64,000 nucleotides of DNA from the NCBI RefSeq assembly GCF_015864955.1, contig NZ_JADYWE010000003.1, forward strand, positions 190,862 through 254,861. The letters are read 5' to 3'. The DNA is from Salinibacterium sp. NK8237 (GTDB taxonomy: Bacteria > Actinomycetota > Actinomycetes > Actinomycetales > Microbacteriaceae). The position numbers and the translations under genes were made by a program. Under the pieces are notes generated by a model. It saw nothing but the letters and a program-made list of their open reading frames with translations, did no database searches and had not been told where the DNA came from. Within the stretch, counting starts at the first letter, position 1. Every line of letters starts with the position of its first letter. Shown here in pieces: positions 1 through 8,459 of the stretch.

Positions 1-2
1 CT

Positions 3-1355
3 GACGACGAGCTCAAGGCTCGCGTCAAGGCTGAGGTTCAGTCCAAGGTTGACGCTGAAGAACTCAGCGAAGACGTACTCGGCATGGTTGGCGGAGCGTA
101 CAAGGCCGTCAGCAAGAAGGTTATGCGCGCCCGCGTACTCACCGAGGGAATCCGTATCGACGGCCGTGGCTTGAGCGACATTCGTGCGCTCGATGCTGAG
201 GTCGAGGTCATTCCTCGCGTTCACGGTTCGGCAATCTTCCAGCGCGGCGAGACTCAGATCCTGGGTGTCACCACGCTGAACATGCTCAAGATGGAGCAGC
301 AGATTGACTCACTGGCACCAGTGACCAAGAAGCGCTACATGCACCACTACAACTTCCCGCCCTACTCGACTGGTGAGACCGGTCGCGTTGGTAGCCCGAA
401 GCGTCGCGAGATCGGGCACGGCTTCCTTGCCGAGCGCGCTATCGCACCGGTGCTTCCTGCTCGTGAAGACTTCCCTTACGCGATCCGCCAGGTTTCCGAG
501 GCTCTCGGTTCCAACGGTTCGACGTCGATGGGTTCCGTCTGTGCTTCAACCTTGTCGCTGCTCAACGCTGGTGTGCCGCTGCGCGCACCCGTTGCCGGTA
601 TCGCCATGGGCCTGATTTCGGATGAAGTTGATGGCGTTACGCGCTACGCAGCTCTCACCGACATCCTCGGTGCTGAAGATGCACTCGGCGACATGGACTT
701 CAAGGTTGCCGGTACGAGCGAATTCATTACCGCTATTCAGCTCGACACCAAGCTCGCTGGTTTGCCTTCGTCGGTTCTCGACGGTGCACTCAAGCAGGCT
801 AAGGAAGCGCGTACCGCGATTCTTTCGGTGATCAACGCTGCAATCGATGCTCCCGACGAGATGGCCCCCACGGCTCCTCGCGTGATCTCGGTTCAGATCC
901 CGATCGACAAGATCGGTGAGCTGATTGGCCCTAAGGGCAAGAACATCAACCAGATCCAGGATGACACCGGAGCCGACATCTCGATTGAGGATGACGGAAC
1001 GGTCTACATCGGCGCTGTCGATGGTCCTTCTGCTGAGGCTGCACGCGCGGCGGTTAACGCCATCGCGAACCCGCTCAACCCTGAGGTTGGCGAACGCTTC
1101 TTGGGTACGGTCGTCAAGATCGCTACCTTTGGTGCTTTCGTTTCGCTCACCCCGGGCAAAGATGGACTGCTGCACATCTCTGAGGTCCGCAAGCTTGCCG
1201 GTGGCAAGCGTGTTGAGAACGTCGAAGACGTGCTCGGAGTCGGCCAGAAGATTCAGGTTGAAATCACCAAGATCGATGACCGTGGCAAGCTCTCGCTCGC
1301 TCCCGTTCTCGACGAGGCTGACGCAGAAGCAGCGGCTCCCGCTGACGAAAGCTAA
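3..1355 (+). CDS. pnp: Polyribonucleotide nucleotidyltransferase, C-terminal part (5' end outside window)
   Basis: The reading frame is open from the first bases, so this is the 3' part of a longer gene. The visible protein holds the second RNase PH-like domain, then a KH domain with the GPKGKN GxxG loop at about base 930, then an S1 domain (motif [15 protein letters not shown] near base 1100) and an acidic Ala-rich tail. This order is diagnostic of PNPase, which degrades RNA phosphorolytically 3'->5' as a homotrimer. The first RNase PH domain lies upstream of the window. A strong hairpin follows 19 bp after the stop. Identification is firm; only the N-terminus is unseen. Confidence 0.97.
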   Translation, partial: DDELKARVKAEVQSKVDAEELSEDVLGMVGGAYKAVSKKVMRARVLTEGIRIDGRGLSDIRALDAEVEVIPRVHGSAIFQRGETQILGVTTLNMLKMEQQIDSLAPVTKKRYMHHYNFPPYSTGETGRVGSPKRREIGHGFLAERAIAPVLPAREDFPYAIRQVSEALGSNGSTSMGSVCASTLSLLNAGVPLRAPVAGIAMGLISDEVDGVTRYAALTDILGAEDALGDMDFKVAGTSEFITAIQLDTKLAGLPSSVLDGALKQAKEARTAILSVINAAIDAPDEMAPTAPRVISVQIPIDKIGELIGPKGKNINQIQDDTGADISIEDDGTVYIGAVDGPSAEAARAAVNAIANPLNPEVGERFLGTVVKIATFGAFVSLTPGKDGLLHISEVRKLAGGKRVENVEDVLGVGQKIQVEITKIDDRGKLSLAPVLDEADAEAAAPADES

Positions 1356-1374
1356 GTCCCGCTAGACGTACATC

Positions 1375-1411
1375 ACACAGCGCCTCTTCTCATTGAGAAG
1401 GGGCGCTGTGT
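1375..1411 (+). terminator. Intrinsic terminator after pnp
   Basis: A 17-bp stem with a 3-nt loop: ACACAGCGCC, one T-G wobble, CTTCTC, loop ATT, GAGAAG, GGCGCTGTGT. It begins 19 bp after the pnp stop. No long U-tract follows, which is common in high-GC actinobacteria. Confidence 0.85.
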
Positions 1412-1530
1412 CGTTAGCGGCACGTGGAAGTGTGCGCACGAAGAATTTCTTGAGCAAAAGACAGCCAGAAAGGGGGTAGTCACCCTAGTCTGCCCTTCGT
1501 TGGGGTGCCGCTATGTGGGGGATACCGCGC

Positions 1531-1536
1531 TATTGT
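1531..1536 (+). promoter_or_regulatory. Putative -10 hexamer (TATTGT) of a leaderless transcript
   Basis: TATTGT lies 6 nt before GTG at 1543, matching the TANNNT spacing seen at many other starts in this window. No Shine-Dalgarno precedes that GTG. Confidence 0.4.
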
Positions 1537-1542
1537 GTGGTT

Positions 1543-1728
1543 GTGACCCGAATCACTACACCTCTTGATGCCTTCATGAGCGACATGCTCATTTGGCTAG
1601 AGACCGCATGGTATTTGTGGGTGGCCCTCGGCATTGTTGTAATCGTCGTGGTCGTCAGCGTGGTTGTTGCGAAGATGCGCAACCGAGGCTACGAACGCGT
1701 TCCGCATTACTACCGCCGCAACACCTAA
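1543..1728 (+). CDS. Small single-pass membrane protein, unknown function
   Basis: A 61-residue protein if started at GTG 1543, which follows a TANNNT hexamer by 6 nt; an internal ATG at 1576 would give 50 residues. It has one strongly hydrophobic segment (about residues 23-44, rich in V, I and L) and then a basic, Tyr-rich tail ending in YYRRNT. The charge pattern suggests the tail is cytoplasmic. No catalytic motif is visible and I do not recognise the family. It stands alone between the pnp terminator and a convergent PEBP gene. Reality is supported by the hydrophobic/basic layout and the promoter-like context, but not by known homology. Confidence 0.5.
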   Translation: MTRITTPLDAFMSDMLIWLETAWYLWVALGIVVIVVVVSVVVAKMRNRGYERVPHYYRRNT

Positions 1729-1820
1729 GTCAAAGACTCCCGCGCTCTCCCGATTGCCCGTATTCCCGATACGGGATGTGTGACCTGCCTGCGCTGTCTG
1801 CTGCGCGCTTCGTGCGCGAG

Positions 1821-2351
1821 CTATTCGCTAGTGCTCGAGATGCCAATCAGCTGTGCGCGGGCGACGACATGGTCACGCAATGCGAACCCGAGCATGGCGG
1901 GAGTGCTTCCTTCAGCAACGTCCAGGCGTTCGACGTTGAGCGCACTCACGGTGAAGACGTAGCGGTGCGGTCCATGACCGGCGGGTGGGGCTGCTCCCTG
2001 AAAAGAGGTGAGCCGCAGCTCGTTGGGAAGAGTGATTGCGCCGTTGGGCATGAGCTGGGCATCCGGGTTGCCGGCGTCTTGTGGCAACGATTCGACGGAG
2101 GCCGGGATGTTGTAGGCGGCCCAGTGCCACCAGCCGCTGCCGGTGGGGGCGTCGGGGTCGAAGACTGTCAACGCGAAGCTTTTCGTGCCCGACGGGAAGC
2201 CGTGCCAGTGCAACGTGGGGGAACGGTCTTCGCCGCCGGCGTTCGCGATTCCGGAGCGAGCCCACTGCGGGAGCATGTCGCCCTCTTCGAAGTCGGGGCT
2301 CTCGAGTGCGAAGGTGGGCACTTCGGGTAGTTTCCAGTTGGGGTCATTCAC
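1821..2351 (-). CDS. YbhB/YbcL family (PEBP-like, Raf kinase inhibitor-like) protein
   Basis: A 176-residue protein with the phosphatidylethanolamine-binding-protein signature: DPDAPTGSGWWHWAAYNIP around residue 70 and HGPHRYVFTVSAL around residue 130, which together form the conserved anion-binding pocket. Bacterial YbhB/YbcL proteins are small soluble proteins of uncertain role. Start chosen at GTG 2351 because GAGGA lies 8 nt upstream; the frame stays open further upstream but that sequence does not resemble the family. It converges with the small membrane gene. Confidence 0.88.
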   Translation of the reverse strand: MNDPNWKLPEVPTFALESPDFEEGDMLPQWARSGIANAGGEDRSPTLHWHGFPSGTKSFALTVFDPDAPTGSGWWHWAAYNIPASVESLPQDAGNPDAQLMPNGAITLPNELRLTSFQGAAPPAGHGPHRYVFTVSALNVERLDVAEGSTPAMLGFALRDHVVARAQLIGISSTSE

Positions 2352-2474
2352 GGTAACGGTCCTCTCGATTGCAAAAACGGCGCTGTGGCCAGTATGACGA
2401 GAATGATGCTTGGACGACACTTTCGAGCGGTGTGTGACCCGAAAATGACGGATTTCGACACGGACTAATAACGA

Positions 2475-2485
2475 TCTGTCTGTCC
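2475..2485. promoter_or_regulatory. Possible TetR-family operator half-site upstream of the aldo/keto reductase
   Basis: TCTGTCTGTCC at this site also occurs at 4436-4446, inside the palindrome upstream of the nearby tetR gene. It lies about 60 bp before the aldo/keto reductase start. The shared 11-mer suggests a common regulator; binding is inferred. Confidence 0.35.
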
Positions 2486-2543
2486 TCTCTCCATTCACTC
2501 CGACGGCGACATATTCTTACCAAAAGCCTTGTGGGAGGCCGTT

Positions 2544-3536
2544 ATGACGCAAGTGCACCCGACGCAATCACTGACGGGTTCCACTCGCGCGCGTCCAAGA
2601 ACCGGGCAGCATTTCTCGACCAGGGTAATTGGGTCATCGGACCTCCGTGTTTTCCCCATAGCTCTCAGCGGGAACATCTTCGGTTGGACAGCGGATGATG
2701 CTGCAACAGCCTCGATCCTCAATGCTTTTGCCGACGGTGGAGGCAACTTCATCGACACCGCAGACTCGTATGCTTCTGGCCGGAGCGAGCTCATGATCGG
2801 AAAGTGGATGCGCGTCCGTCGCAACCGCGATCAAATTGTGGTGGCGACGAAGGTCGGAAAGAGCCGTGACAATCCAGGCATGGAAGCGGACGCGATCAAG
2901 CGCTCAGTGGATGCCTCGCTTGCGCGGTTAGGGACATCCCACATCGATCTTTTGTATCTGCACGTCGATGACGAGAGCGTCGACTTCGACGAGACTCTGC
3001 TCGCCGTCGATGAACTCATTGGCGAAGGCAAGGTGCGCTATTTCGGCGGTTCCGATCACACGGGCAACCGCCTCATTCAGGCGCGCATTGCGTGTGGCCA
3101 GATGGGGGTTGCTCCCATGGTGGCGGTGCAAGCGCACTACAACCTTCTTCACCGTAGCGAGTACGAAACAGGGCTCGCCCACGTGGCCGCCATTCAGGGG
3201 CTTGGCGTCATGCCTCGGTTTGCGCTCGCGAGCGGCTTCTTGAGCGGCAAATACCGCCAGCGTGCCGATCTGGCGCTCAACTCACGGGGTCACGATGCGG
3301 CGCAGTACTTGCGCCGCCGCGGCATCAAGATTTTGAATGCGCTTGATGGAGTCGCCGAAGAACAAGATGAGAGCGTGGCGACCATCGCGTTGGCGTGGCT
3401 GTTGAACAAGCCTGGAGTTGTAGCGCCCGTGGTGAGTGCTAGCCGTGCAGAACAGGTCCCCGAGCTCATCGCTGCGGCACGCGTGCAATTGACACGGCAC
3501 CAGTCAGCCGAGTTGGATCGCGTCTCTAGCTTCTAA
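2544..3536 (+). CDS. Aldo/keto reductase
   Basis: A 330-residue NADPH-dependent oxidoreductase of the aldo/keto reductase superfamily (TIM barrel). The tetrad can be seen: Asp and Tyr in FIDTADSYASGRSE, Lys in VVATKVG and His in LLYLHVDD. The C-terminal part (VSASRAEQVPELIAA) is the usual cofactor-binding end. Start chosen at ATG 2544, preceded at 5 nt by GTGGGAGG. The substrate cannot be read from sequence. The convergent tetR gene and a shared operator-like 11-mer upstream suggest TetR-controlled expression. Confidence 0.93.
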   Translation: MTQVHPTQSLTGSTRARPRTGQHFSTRVIGSSDLRVFPIALSGNIFGWTADDAATASILNAFADGGGNFIDTADSYASGRSELMIGKWMRVRRNRDQIVVATKVGKSRDNPGMEADAIKRSVDASLARLGTSHIDLLYLHVDDESVDFDETLLAVDELIGEGKVRYFGGSDHTGNRLIQARIACGQMGVAPMVAVQAHYNLLHRSEYETGLAHVAAIQGLGVMPRFALASGFLSGKYRQRADLALNSRGHDAAQYLRRRGIKILNALDGVAEEQDESVATIALAWLLNKPGVVAPVVSASRAEQVPELIAAARVQLTRHQSAELDRVSSF

Positions 3537-3634
3537 CGCGCGCTCGTAGCAGGCGTGTTCTGGCATTGATCGCGTATCTAGCTACTGCTTCGATTCAGCA
3601 GTGAGCGTGCATCAACGGGCACGCGGGTGGGTCG

Positions 3635-4225
3635 CTAGACCTTGACCGCTTCGTCGAGAACGCGCTTGATCACGCGAGCCATTGCTGCGCCTGCAGCAAT
3701 CGTGTCGCCAGCGTAACCGCCGGCAAGGGCGCCATCTTTAGCGAGCATGAGCTCGTCAGCAGCGTCGCCTGCAAAGGGATGTTCTGCGGCGCGCATGAGG
3801 TCGTAGAGCGACTCGTTGTACCAGTCGCGGTGATCAGAGATGAGTAGGCGAACCGAGTGCGTCGGGTCGGGGAACTCTGCGACAACGTTGAGGAACGGGC
3901 ATCCGCGGAAGTCAGGCTTAGTGAGTTCTGCGGCGACCGATTCCAAGAGGCCAAGAACGGCATCGTGGGGGGAAGCGGCGTTGTCGATAATCGACTGAAC
4001 TTCGGCTTCTACGGCGGCTCGGCGGCTCTTGACGTACTCAAGGATGAGGTTGTCTTTTGAGCGGTAGTGCTTATAGAAGGTTGCCTTGGTCACGCTCGAC
4101 TGGGCGATGATGCGGTCTACACCGACGTTCAGAATGCCGTCTTGGTAGAAGAGTGTGTTGGCCGTCTCAAGGATGCGGCCTTTGGCCGGAGCGCGCTGCG
4201 CGGTCTCTGGTGTCTCAAATACCAT
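3635..4225 (-). CDS. TetR/AcrR family transcriptional regulator
   Basis: A 196-residue protein with a TetR N-terminal HTH domain: ILETANTLFYQDGILNVGVD then the recognition helix region SSVTKATFYKHYRSKDNL (about residues 43-60). The C-terminal ligand-binding half resembles TetR proteins that regulate oxidoreductases. The start ATG is preceded by GGAAGGAG. It converges with the aldo/keto reductase, and upstream DNA carries a perfect ACAGAC-AA-GTCTGT palindrome typical of TetR operators, so autoregulation is likely. The inducer is unknown. Confidence 0.93.
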   Translation of the reverse strand: MVFETPETAQRAPAKGRILETANTLFYQDGILNVGVDRIIAQSSVTKATFYKHYRSKDNLILEYVKSRRAAVEAEVQSIIDNAASPHDAVLGLLESVAAELTKPDFRGCPFLNVVAEFPDPTHSVRLLISDHRDWYNESLYDLMRAAEHPFAGDAADELMLAKDGALAGGYAGDTIAAGAAMARVIKRVLDEAVKV

Positions 4226-4536
4226 CGCAGCGCACTCCTTCCGTGGAGGTTCGGATCAGGAACTGTCCCCACTATGTGCATCGCTAGATTCGGGTCCAAG
4301 CGATGCGGTTTGTTTTCACAACCTGAATTCGGGTCCGGGTTGTGTGGTTTACATCAACCGGTTCGGGTCCGGATGATGGGTTGTTGGCTTCGGGTGCCTA
4401 CAAAGAACATTAGCATATGAGGACATACAGACAAGTCTGTCTGTCCCCTTTTTTTTACCCCAATATGGGGGACGGAATTCGACAGAATGTGACGCACCAA
4501 CTCGCAGTACCAACTAATGACGTAGGCTCAGTGGTG
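4226..4536. other. Intergenic region between tetR and the M16 peptidase, with degenerate repeats
   Basis: About 310 bp without a gene. It holds three copies of TTCGGGTCC (from 4289, 4328 and 4362) and a near copy TTCGGGTGCC from 4389, at spacings of 39, 34 and 27 bp, with GGTT...CAACC inverted pairs between them. The 3' part holds the TetR-type palindrome at 4427-4440 and a T-rich run. The frame of the downstream peptidase is open through part of this region, but it does not read like protein of that family. Confidence 0.6.
4427..4440. promoter_or_regulatory. Palindromic TetR-type operator candidate
   Basis: ACAGAC-AA-GTCTGT is a perfect inverted repeat followed by another CTGT. It lies between tetR (start 4225) and the M16 peptidase (start near 4537). 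Its right part, TCTGTCTGTCC, recurs before the aldo/keto reductase. Confidence 0.5.
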
Positions 4537-5907
4537 ATGAGCGACGCTGTAATTCTTCCTCTTGACCTTCCCGAACTGTCGTTCACCGCAACAGGCGACA
4601 GTCTCGTTCGTAGAACTGTTTTGCCGAGCGGTGTGCGCATTTTGAGCGAACAAGTACCCGGAGCGCGCAGCGCAACCGTGGGCTACTGGGTTGCCGCGGG
4701 CTCCCGCGACGAGCATCCGGAGACATTCGGAGCCACTCACTTCCTTGAGCACCTCCTGTTCAAAGGCACTGCTTCGCGGTCAGCCCTTGATATTGCCGTG
4801 AGCTTCGATGCTGTCGGCGGCGAGCACAATGCGATGACCGCCAAGGAATACACCTGTTACTACGCCAAGGTGCAAGACATTGACCTTCCGATGGCGATCG
4901 AAGTTATCGGCGACATGCTCACCTCGAGCCTCATCGATCCCACTGAGTTCGCTAACGAGCGCGGCGTCATCCTTGAAGAACTAGCGATGGCCGACGACGA
5001 CCCCACAGATGTCGCTAGCGAGCGCTACTTCGAGGCTGTCTTTGGCGCGCATCCTCTTGGTCGTCCGATTGGGGGAAACCCCGACACCATCAATGCGATC
5101 TCGCGCGATGCTGTCTGGGATCACTACCAAGCGAACTATCGCCCACAAGACCTCGTGATCACGGTGGCGGGGGCTGTCGACCACGATGAGCTCGTGGTGG
5201 CTATCTCGTCGTGCCTCGTGGCGGCAGGGTGGGATCTCTCGGTAGAAGCGGCTCCGGTCGCGCGTCGCGACCTTTCTGCTAGCGCGCATTTTCCAGTGCT
5301 CACGCCGGGTCAACGACTGCATGTCACCCATCGCCCGATCGAGCAGGCCAATATCATTGCCGGCGTCGAAGGGCTCTCCGCAACCGATAGCCGTCGCGCG
5401 ACGCTCACGGTGTTGAACTCCATTTTGGGCAGCGGTATGTCATCGCGACTCTTCCAAGAGGTGCGCGAGAAGCGCGGGCTTGCCTACTCTGTCTACTCGT
5501 TCTCGCCGAGCTACTCCGATGCAGGCGTGTTCGGCATCTACGCCGGATGCTCGCCAGAGAAAGTCACTCAGGTCACCGAGCTGATGCTCGAAGAGTTTCA
5601 TAAGCTCGGCACCGCCCACGTCACCGACGAAGAGATCAGCCGGGCGATTGGCCAACTGCGGGGAGGGTCAGCGCTCGCGCTCGAAGACTCCGATTCCCGC
5701 ATGTCACGTCTCGGGCGCAGCGAGCTTACTCTCGGTGAGTTCGTCGACCTCGACGCCTCCATTGCCCGCATCTCGGCAGTCACTGCCGAAGACATTCAGG
5801 AACTTGCCCAAGAACTCTCGTCGCGCCCCCTCTCTATTGCAGCGGTCGGGGCCGTCAACGAAGAGATGTTCTCAGGGCTTGCTCTCGGCAACGTCGCCCA
5901 GAGTTAG
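4537..5907 (+). CDS. M16 family zinc metallopeptidase (insulinase-like)
   Basis: A 456-residue M16 peptidase. The inverted zinc motif HxxEH is seen as HFLEHLLFKGT near residue 70, with the third ligand expected in the conserved segment that includes GVILEELAMADDDP. The C-terminal inactive-half domain has the usual REKRGLAYSVYSF segment. In actinobacteria this single-chain family usually lies downstream of pnp, as here, and acts as a processing or oligopeptide-degrading protease. Start chosen at ATG 4537, in the run GTG-GTG-ATG, with TAGGCT 8 nt upstream; GTG 4534 is possible. Upstream in-frame sequence is non-family. Confidence 0.93.
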   Translation: MSDAVILPLDLPELSFTATGDSLVRRTVLPSGVRILSEQVPGARSATVGYWVAAGSRDEHPETFGATHFLEHLLFKGTASRSALDIAVSFDAVGGEHNAMTAKEYTCYYAKVQDIDLPMAIEVIGDMLTSSLIDPTEFANERGVILEELAMADDDPTDVASERYFEAVFGAHPLGRPIGGNPDTINAISRDAVWDHYQANYRPQDLVITVAGAVDHDELVVAISSCLVAAGWDLSVEAAPVARRDLSASAHFPVLTPGQRLHVTHRPIEQANIIAGVEGLSATDSRRATLTVLNSILGSGMSSRLFQEVREKRGLAYSVYSFSPSYSDAGVFGIYAGCSPEKVTQVTELMLEEFHKLGTAHVTDEEISRAIGQLRGGSALALEDSDSRMSRLGRSELTLGEFVDLDASIARISAVTAEDIQELAQELSSRPLSIAAVGAVNEEMFSGLALGNVAQS

Positions 5908-5925
5908 AACAGCAAAGGAATGATG

Positions 5926-6528
5926 ATGGCGCATTACCTGTATCTCGTACGTCACGGAGAACAGCAGGACGCAGAACACGGACTACCCGATGGCCCGCTG
6001 TCGGGCAAAGGAGTTCGGCAGGCCCAGGCAATTTCGGAACGCCTGAGTGGTGTTCCCTTTACTCGAGCGTTCCATTCGCCTCTCCAGCGTGCAGAAGAAA
6101 CTGCAGCGATTATGACCGAACGGATGCCCGCTCTCGAGTCTCAGCCAACAACGCTGCTCATGGACTGCATCCCCAGCGGCCCGACTCACGATATGCCCGC
6201 CGCCTTTGAGCCCTTCTTCGGTTCCGTTACGGATGAAGAGATCGATGCCGGGCAGGCACAGATGGAAGACGCGGTCAACGAGTTTCTGACTCCGGCACGC
6301 GAAGATCGTCACGACCTGCTGATTACCCACAATTTCGTAATTTCGTGGTTTGTGCGCGAAGTTCTCGGTGGCGACCAGTGGCGCTGGCTCGGGCTCAACC
6401 AAGCCAATTGCGGTTTGACGATCATCCGAGTCCGCAGCGCCAAGCCACCCGTGCTCGTGACCCACAACGACCTGGGGCACTTGCCGGCTGAGCTTCGCAC
6501 CGGGCTGCCCACCGAACAGCCCTACTAG
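5926..6528 (+). CDS. Histidine phosphatase family protein (phosphoglycerate-mutase-like)
   Basis: A 200-residue protein with the RHG motif (LVRHGEQ, about residues 7-13) that carries the phospho-acceptor histidine. A second histidine lies in LLITHNFVISWFV. Members are phosphatases or mutases acting on small phosphorylated molecules; the substrate here is unknown. Three consecutive ATG codons follow AAAGGA; the third (5926) has the best spacing of 6 nt. It lies 18 bp after the M16 peptidase and probably shares its transcript. Confidence 0.9.
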   Translation: MAHYLYLVRHGEQQDAEHGLPDGPLSGKGVRQAQAISERLSGVPFTRAFHSPLQRAEETAAIMTERMPALESQPTTLLMDCIPSGPTHDMPAAFEPFFGSVTDEEIDAGQAQMEDAVNEFLTPAREDRHDLLITHNFVISWFVREVLGGDQWRWLGLNQANCGLTIIRVRSAKPPVLVTHNDLGHLPAELRTGLPTEQPY

Positions 6529-6529
6529 A

Positions 6530-6562
6530 CCGTTCTGCTAGATAGCTCTGCGTCAAGAACGG
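6530..6562. terminator. Possible bidirectional terminator between convergent genes
   Basis: Perfect 7-bp inverted repeat CCGTTCT...AGAACGG with a long 19-nt loop, between the convergent phosphatase and GNAT genes. The long loop makes the call tentative. Confidence 0.35.
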
Positions 6563-6583
6563 CAGCGACATCGGGCGCCGTGA

Positions 6584-7123
6584 TTAGCGCAGTGTCTTGA
6601 GGTACCACGTCGTGGCGTTCGAATTGTCGTTGTAAGGCTCACACGGCTCAAAGCCGCTCGAACGGTAGAGACCGCCAGCAGCGGCGAGACTTTCGTTCGT
6701 GTCGAGCACGAGTTCCGTGGCGCCCCATTCGCGCGCTCGTCGTTCGAGTTCGCTGAGAAGCTGGCGGCCAAGACCTGCACCGCGACCCTCCGGTCGCACC
6801 CAGAGGTGCTTCACTTCGAAGCGACTAGGTTCAAGCTGGCGGATGCCACCACACCCGAGTGCGGTGGCGCGCGGCTGCGCTCCGACGGTCGATGCTTCTG
6901 CTGCGGCGCCGGGGCCAACATCGGGTTCGAGATCAGCGCCGAGCCCGGGATCGGCTTCGATCACGAGGAATACCCCCTGCGGCTCCGTGAACTGTTCCGG
7001 TGTGGGGAACGTCGTGACATAGCCAGAGGGCGTCGGAAAGGTCTCAGCGCGGTAGCTGAAGTATTCCGTCAGAAGTTCGTGGGCAAGGGCATCCGTCACG
7101 GGAAGGGATCGAAACTGTGGCAC
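6584..7123 (-). CDS. GNAT family N-acetyltransferase with a low-complexity insertion
   Basis: A 179-residue GCN5-related acetyltransferase. The acetyl-CoA loop is RPEGRGAGLGRQLLSELE (about residues 113-130) and the C-terminal GLYRSSGFEPCEPYNDN strand is typical. Between beta strands, residues of about 58-85 form an Ala/Gly/Pro/Asp-rich stretch (ADPGLGADLEPDVGPGAAAE) not expected in the compact fold. Start is GTG 7123; no Shine-Dalgarno is seen, but TACGCT lies 6 nt upstream, so a leaderless mRNA is likely. Substrate unknown. Confidence 0.88.
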   Translation of the reverse strand: MPQFRSLPVTDALAHELLTEYFSYRAETFPTPSGYVTTFPTPEQFTEPQGVFLVIEADPGLGADLEPDVGPGAAAEASTVGAQPRATALGCGGIRQLEPSRFEVKHLWVRPEGRGAGLGRQLLSELERRAREWGATELVLDTNESLAAAGGLYRSSGFEPCEPYNDNSNATTWYLKTLR

Positions 7124-7129
7124 AGCACC

Positions 7130-7135
7130 AGCGTA
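7130..7135 (-). promoter_or_regulatory. Putative -10 hexamer (TACGCT) for leaderless GNAT gene
   Basis: On the minus strand TACGCT is followed by 6 nt and then the GTG start at 7123. No ribosome binding site is present. Confidence 0.45.
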
Positions 7136-7181
7136 CTCGCGGCGTCGTGGGGGAGTAGTCGGCGACGCTGCTCAGGATTGG

Positions 7182-7187
7182 TAGATT
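7182..7187 (+). promoter_or_regulatory. Putative -10 hexamer (TAGATT) for leaderless dapB
   Basis: TAGATT, then 6 nt (TGAACA), then ATG 7194. No Shine-Dalgarno sequence lies in between, which fits transcription starting at or next to the ATG. Confidence 0.55.
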
Positions 7188-7193
7188 TGAACA

Positions 7194-7949
7194 ATGACAA
7201 CGAAAGTAGCGGTAGTCGGCGCAACCGGTCGCATGGGCAAATATATTAGTGGCGTCGTGGAGGCTGCTGCTGACTTCTCGCTCGTCGCCGCCCTCAACTC
7301 ACGGTCTGAACTCAGCGAGATGCTGGCCGCAGACATCGTGGTGGATGTCACACAGCCGAGTGTCTCACCCTCGGTCGTCGATTTCGCGATCAGCAACGGC
7401 AAGAGCGTTCTTGTCGGCACGTCGGGCTGGAGCGAGGACCGCGTTCAGGGCTTGCGCTCGACGTTGACGGAGACTCCCGAGATTGGCGTCGTCATCATCC
7501 CCAACTTTTCTGTCGGCTCGGCCCTCGCGACGTCCTTTGCAACCGCCGCCGCTCGCTACTTCGACTCGATCGAAATCATCGAGAGCCATCACGCCGCCAA
7601 GGTCGATTCTCCGTCGGGCACCGCAGTGCGCACCGCCGAGCTCATGGCGGATGCTCGCTCAGAGCGTGGCCCGGCGTTGGCACCGCACGTCGATCAGCGC
7701 GCCCGGGGCGAGCAAGTGGCTGGCATTCCCGTGCACAGCCTGCGAATGACGGGAGTGATCGCGCACCAGCAGGTCATTTTCGGTGGTCCCGGCGAAGCGC
7801 TCACCATCGACCACCGCACAATGTCGCAAGATTCCTACGAGGCCGGCATCCTGTTGGGACTCCGTGCCGTGGTCAGCGCTACCGGCGTGACGGTTGGTCT
7901 CGACCAACTCATAGACCTCTCACCAGCATCGGGCGAACCCTCCGCATGA
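7194..7949 (+). CDS. dapB: 4-hydroxy-tetrahydrodipicolinate reductase
   Basis: A 251-residue DapB of the lysine/diaminopimelate pathway; it reduces the product formed by DapA with NAD(P)H. The Rossmann motif is VGATGRMGKY (residues 8-17). The catalytic/substrate motif ESHHAAKVDSPSGTA lies near residue 130. Length fits the family. dapA is about 3.4 kb downstream on the same strand, with thyA-folA directly before it, and dapF lies at 32.8 kb. It appears to be transcribed without a leader and overlaps the next gene by 4 bp (ATGA). Confidence 0.97.
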   Translation: MTTKVAVVGATGRMGKYISGVVEAAADFSLVAALNSRSELSEMLAADIVVDVTQPSVSPSVVDFAISNGKSVLVGTSGWSEDRVQGLRSTLTETPEIGVVIIPNFSVGSALATSFATAAARYFDSIEIIESHHAAKVDSPSGTAVRTAELMADARSERGPALAPHVDQRARGEQVAGIPVHSLRMTGVIAHQQVIFGGPGEALTIDHRTMSQDSYEAGILLGLRAVVSATGVTVGLDQLIDLSPASGEPSA

Positions 7950-8401
7950 AAACACGCATAGCCGCACTGGTCATGGTGGCGCTTCTCGCGCTCTACATGA
8001 TCTTCGTGATCAACTATTCGATCGTGCTCATCCGCATCGATCAACCCATTGCCAACGTCATGGGCTGGGCTCTGCTCGTGCTTCCGCTGATCGGGTTTTG
8101 GGCACTCGCCGCAGAACTATTTTTCATCTTCCGGGCCGAGCGCCTGCTCACCACTCTCGAGGAGGAAGGTGCGCTGCCGGACGAGGTTGTCGAGCTCTTG
8201 CCGAGTGGCCGCCCCGATCCCGTGACGGCAGATCGCGCTTTCGACCGCTATCGCACCGAGGCCGAGGCTGCACCAGAATCATGGCGTGCCTGGCTGCGCT
8301 TGGGGCTAGCCTATGACGCTAGCGGCGACCGCAAGCGGGCTCGTTGGGCGACGCGGCGGGCGATCGCGCTCTCGCGAGTCAAGCCGACGCCGGCTGCCTA
8401 G
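7946..8401 (+). CDS. Membrane protein with TPR-like C-terminus
   Basis: A 151-residue protein translationally coupled to dapB by an ATGA overlap. Two hydrophobic segments (about residues 6-27 and 38-62) are followed by a soluble region with a TPR-like helix pair (WRAWLRLGLAYDASGDRKRARWATRRAIAL). It resembles small tetratricopeptide-repeat membrane proteins found after dapB in related actinobacteria. Function unknown; the coupling does not by itself imply a role in lysine synthesis. Confidence 0.8.
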   Translation: MKTRIAALVMVALLALYMIFVINYSIVLIRIDQPIANVMGWALLVLPLIGFWALAAELFFIFRAERLLTTLEEEGALPDEVVELLPSGRPDPVTADRAFDRYRTEAEAAPESWRAWLRLGLAYDASGDRKRARWATRRAIALSRVKPTPAA

Positions 8402-8459
8402 CGCACATCCCTAGTTGCGCTTCGCTCCCTGACTCCAGCTAACAGCTCGCAATTAGCCG

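Noticed and set aside
546..1175. 209-residue open frame on the minus strand within pnp
   Set aside because: It is antisense to a conserved gene, has no family resemblance, and long antisense frames are expected in high-GC DNA.
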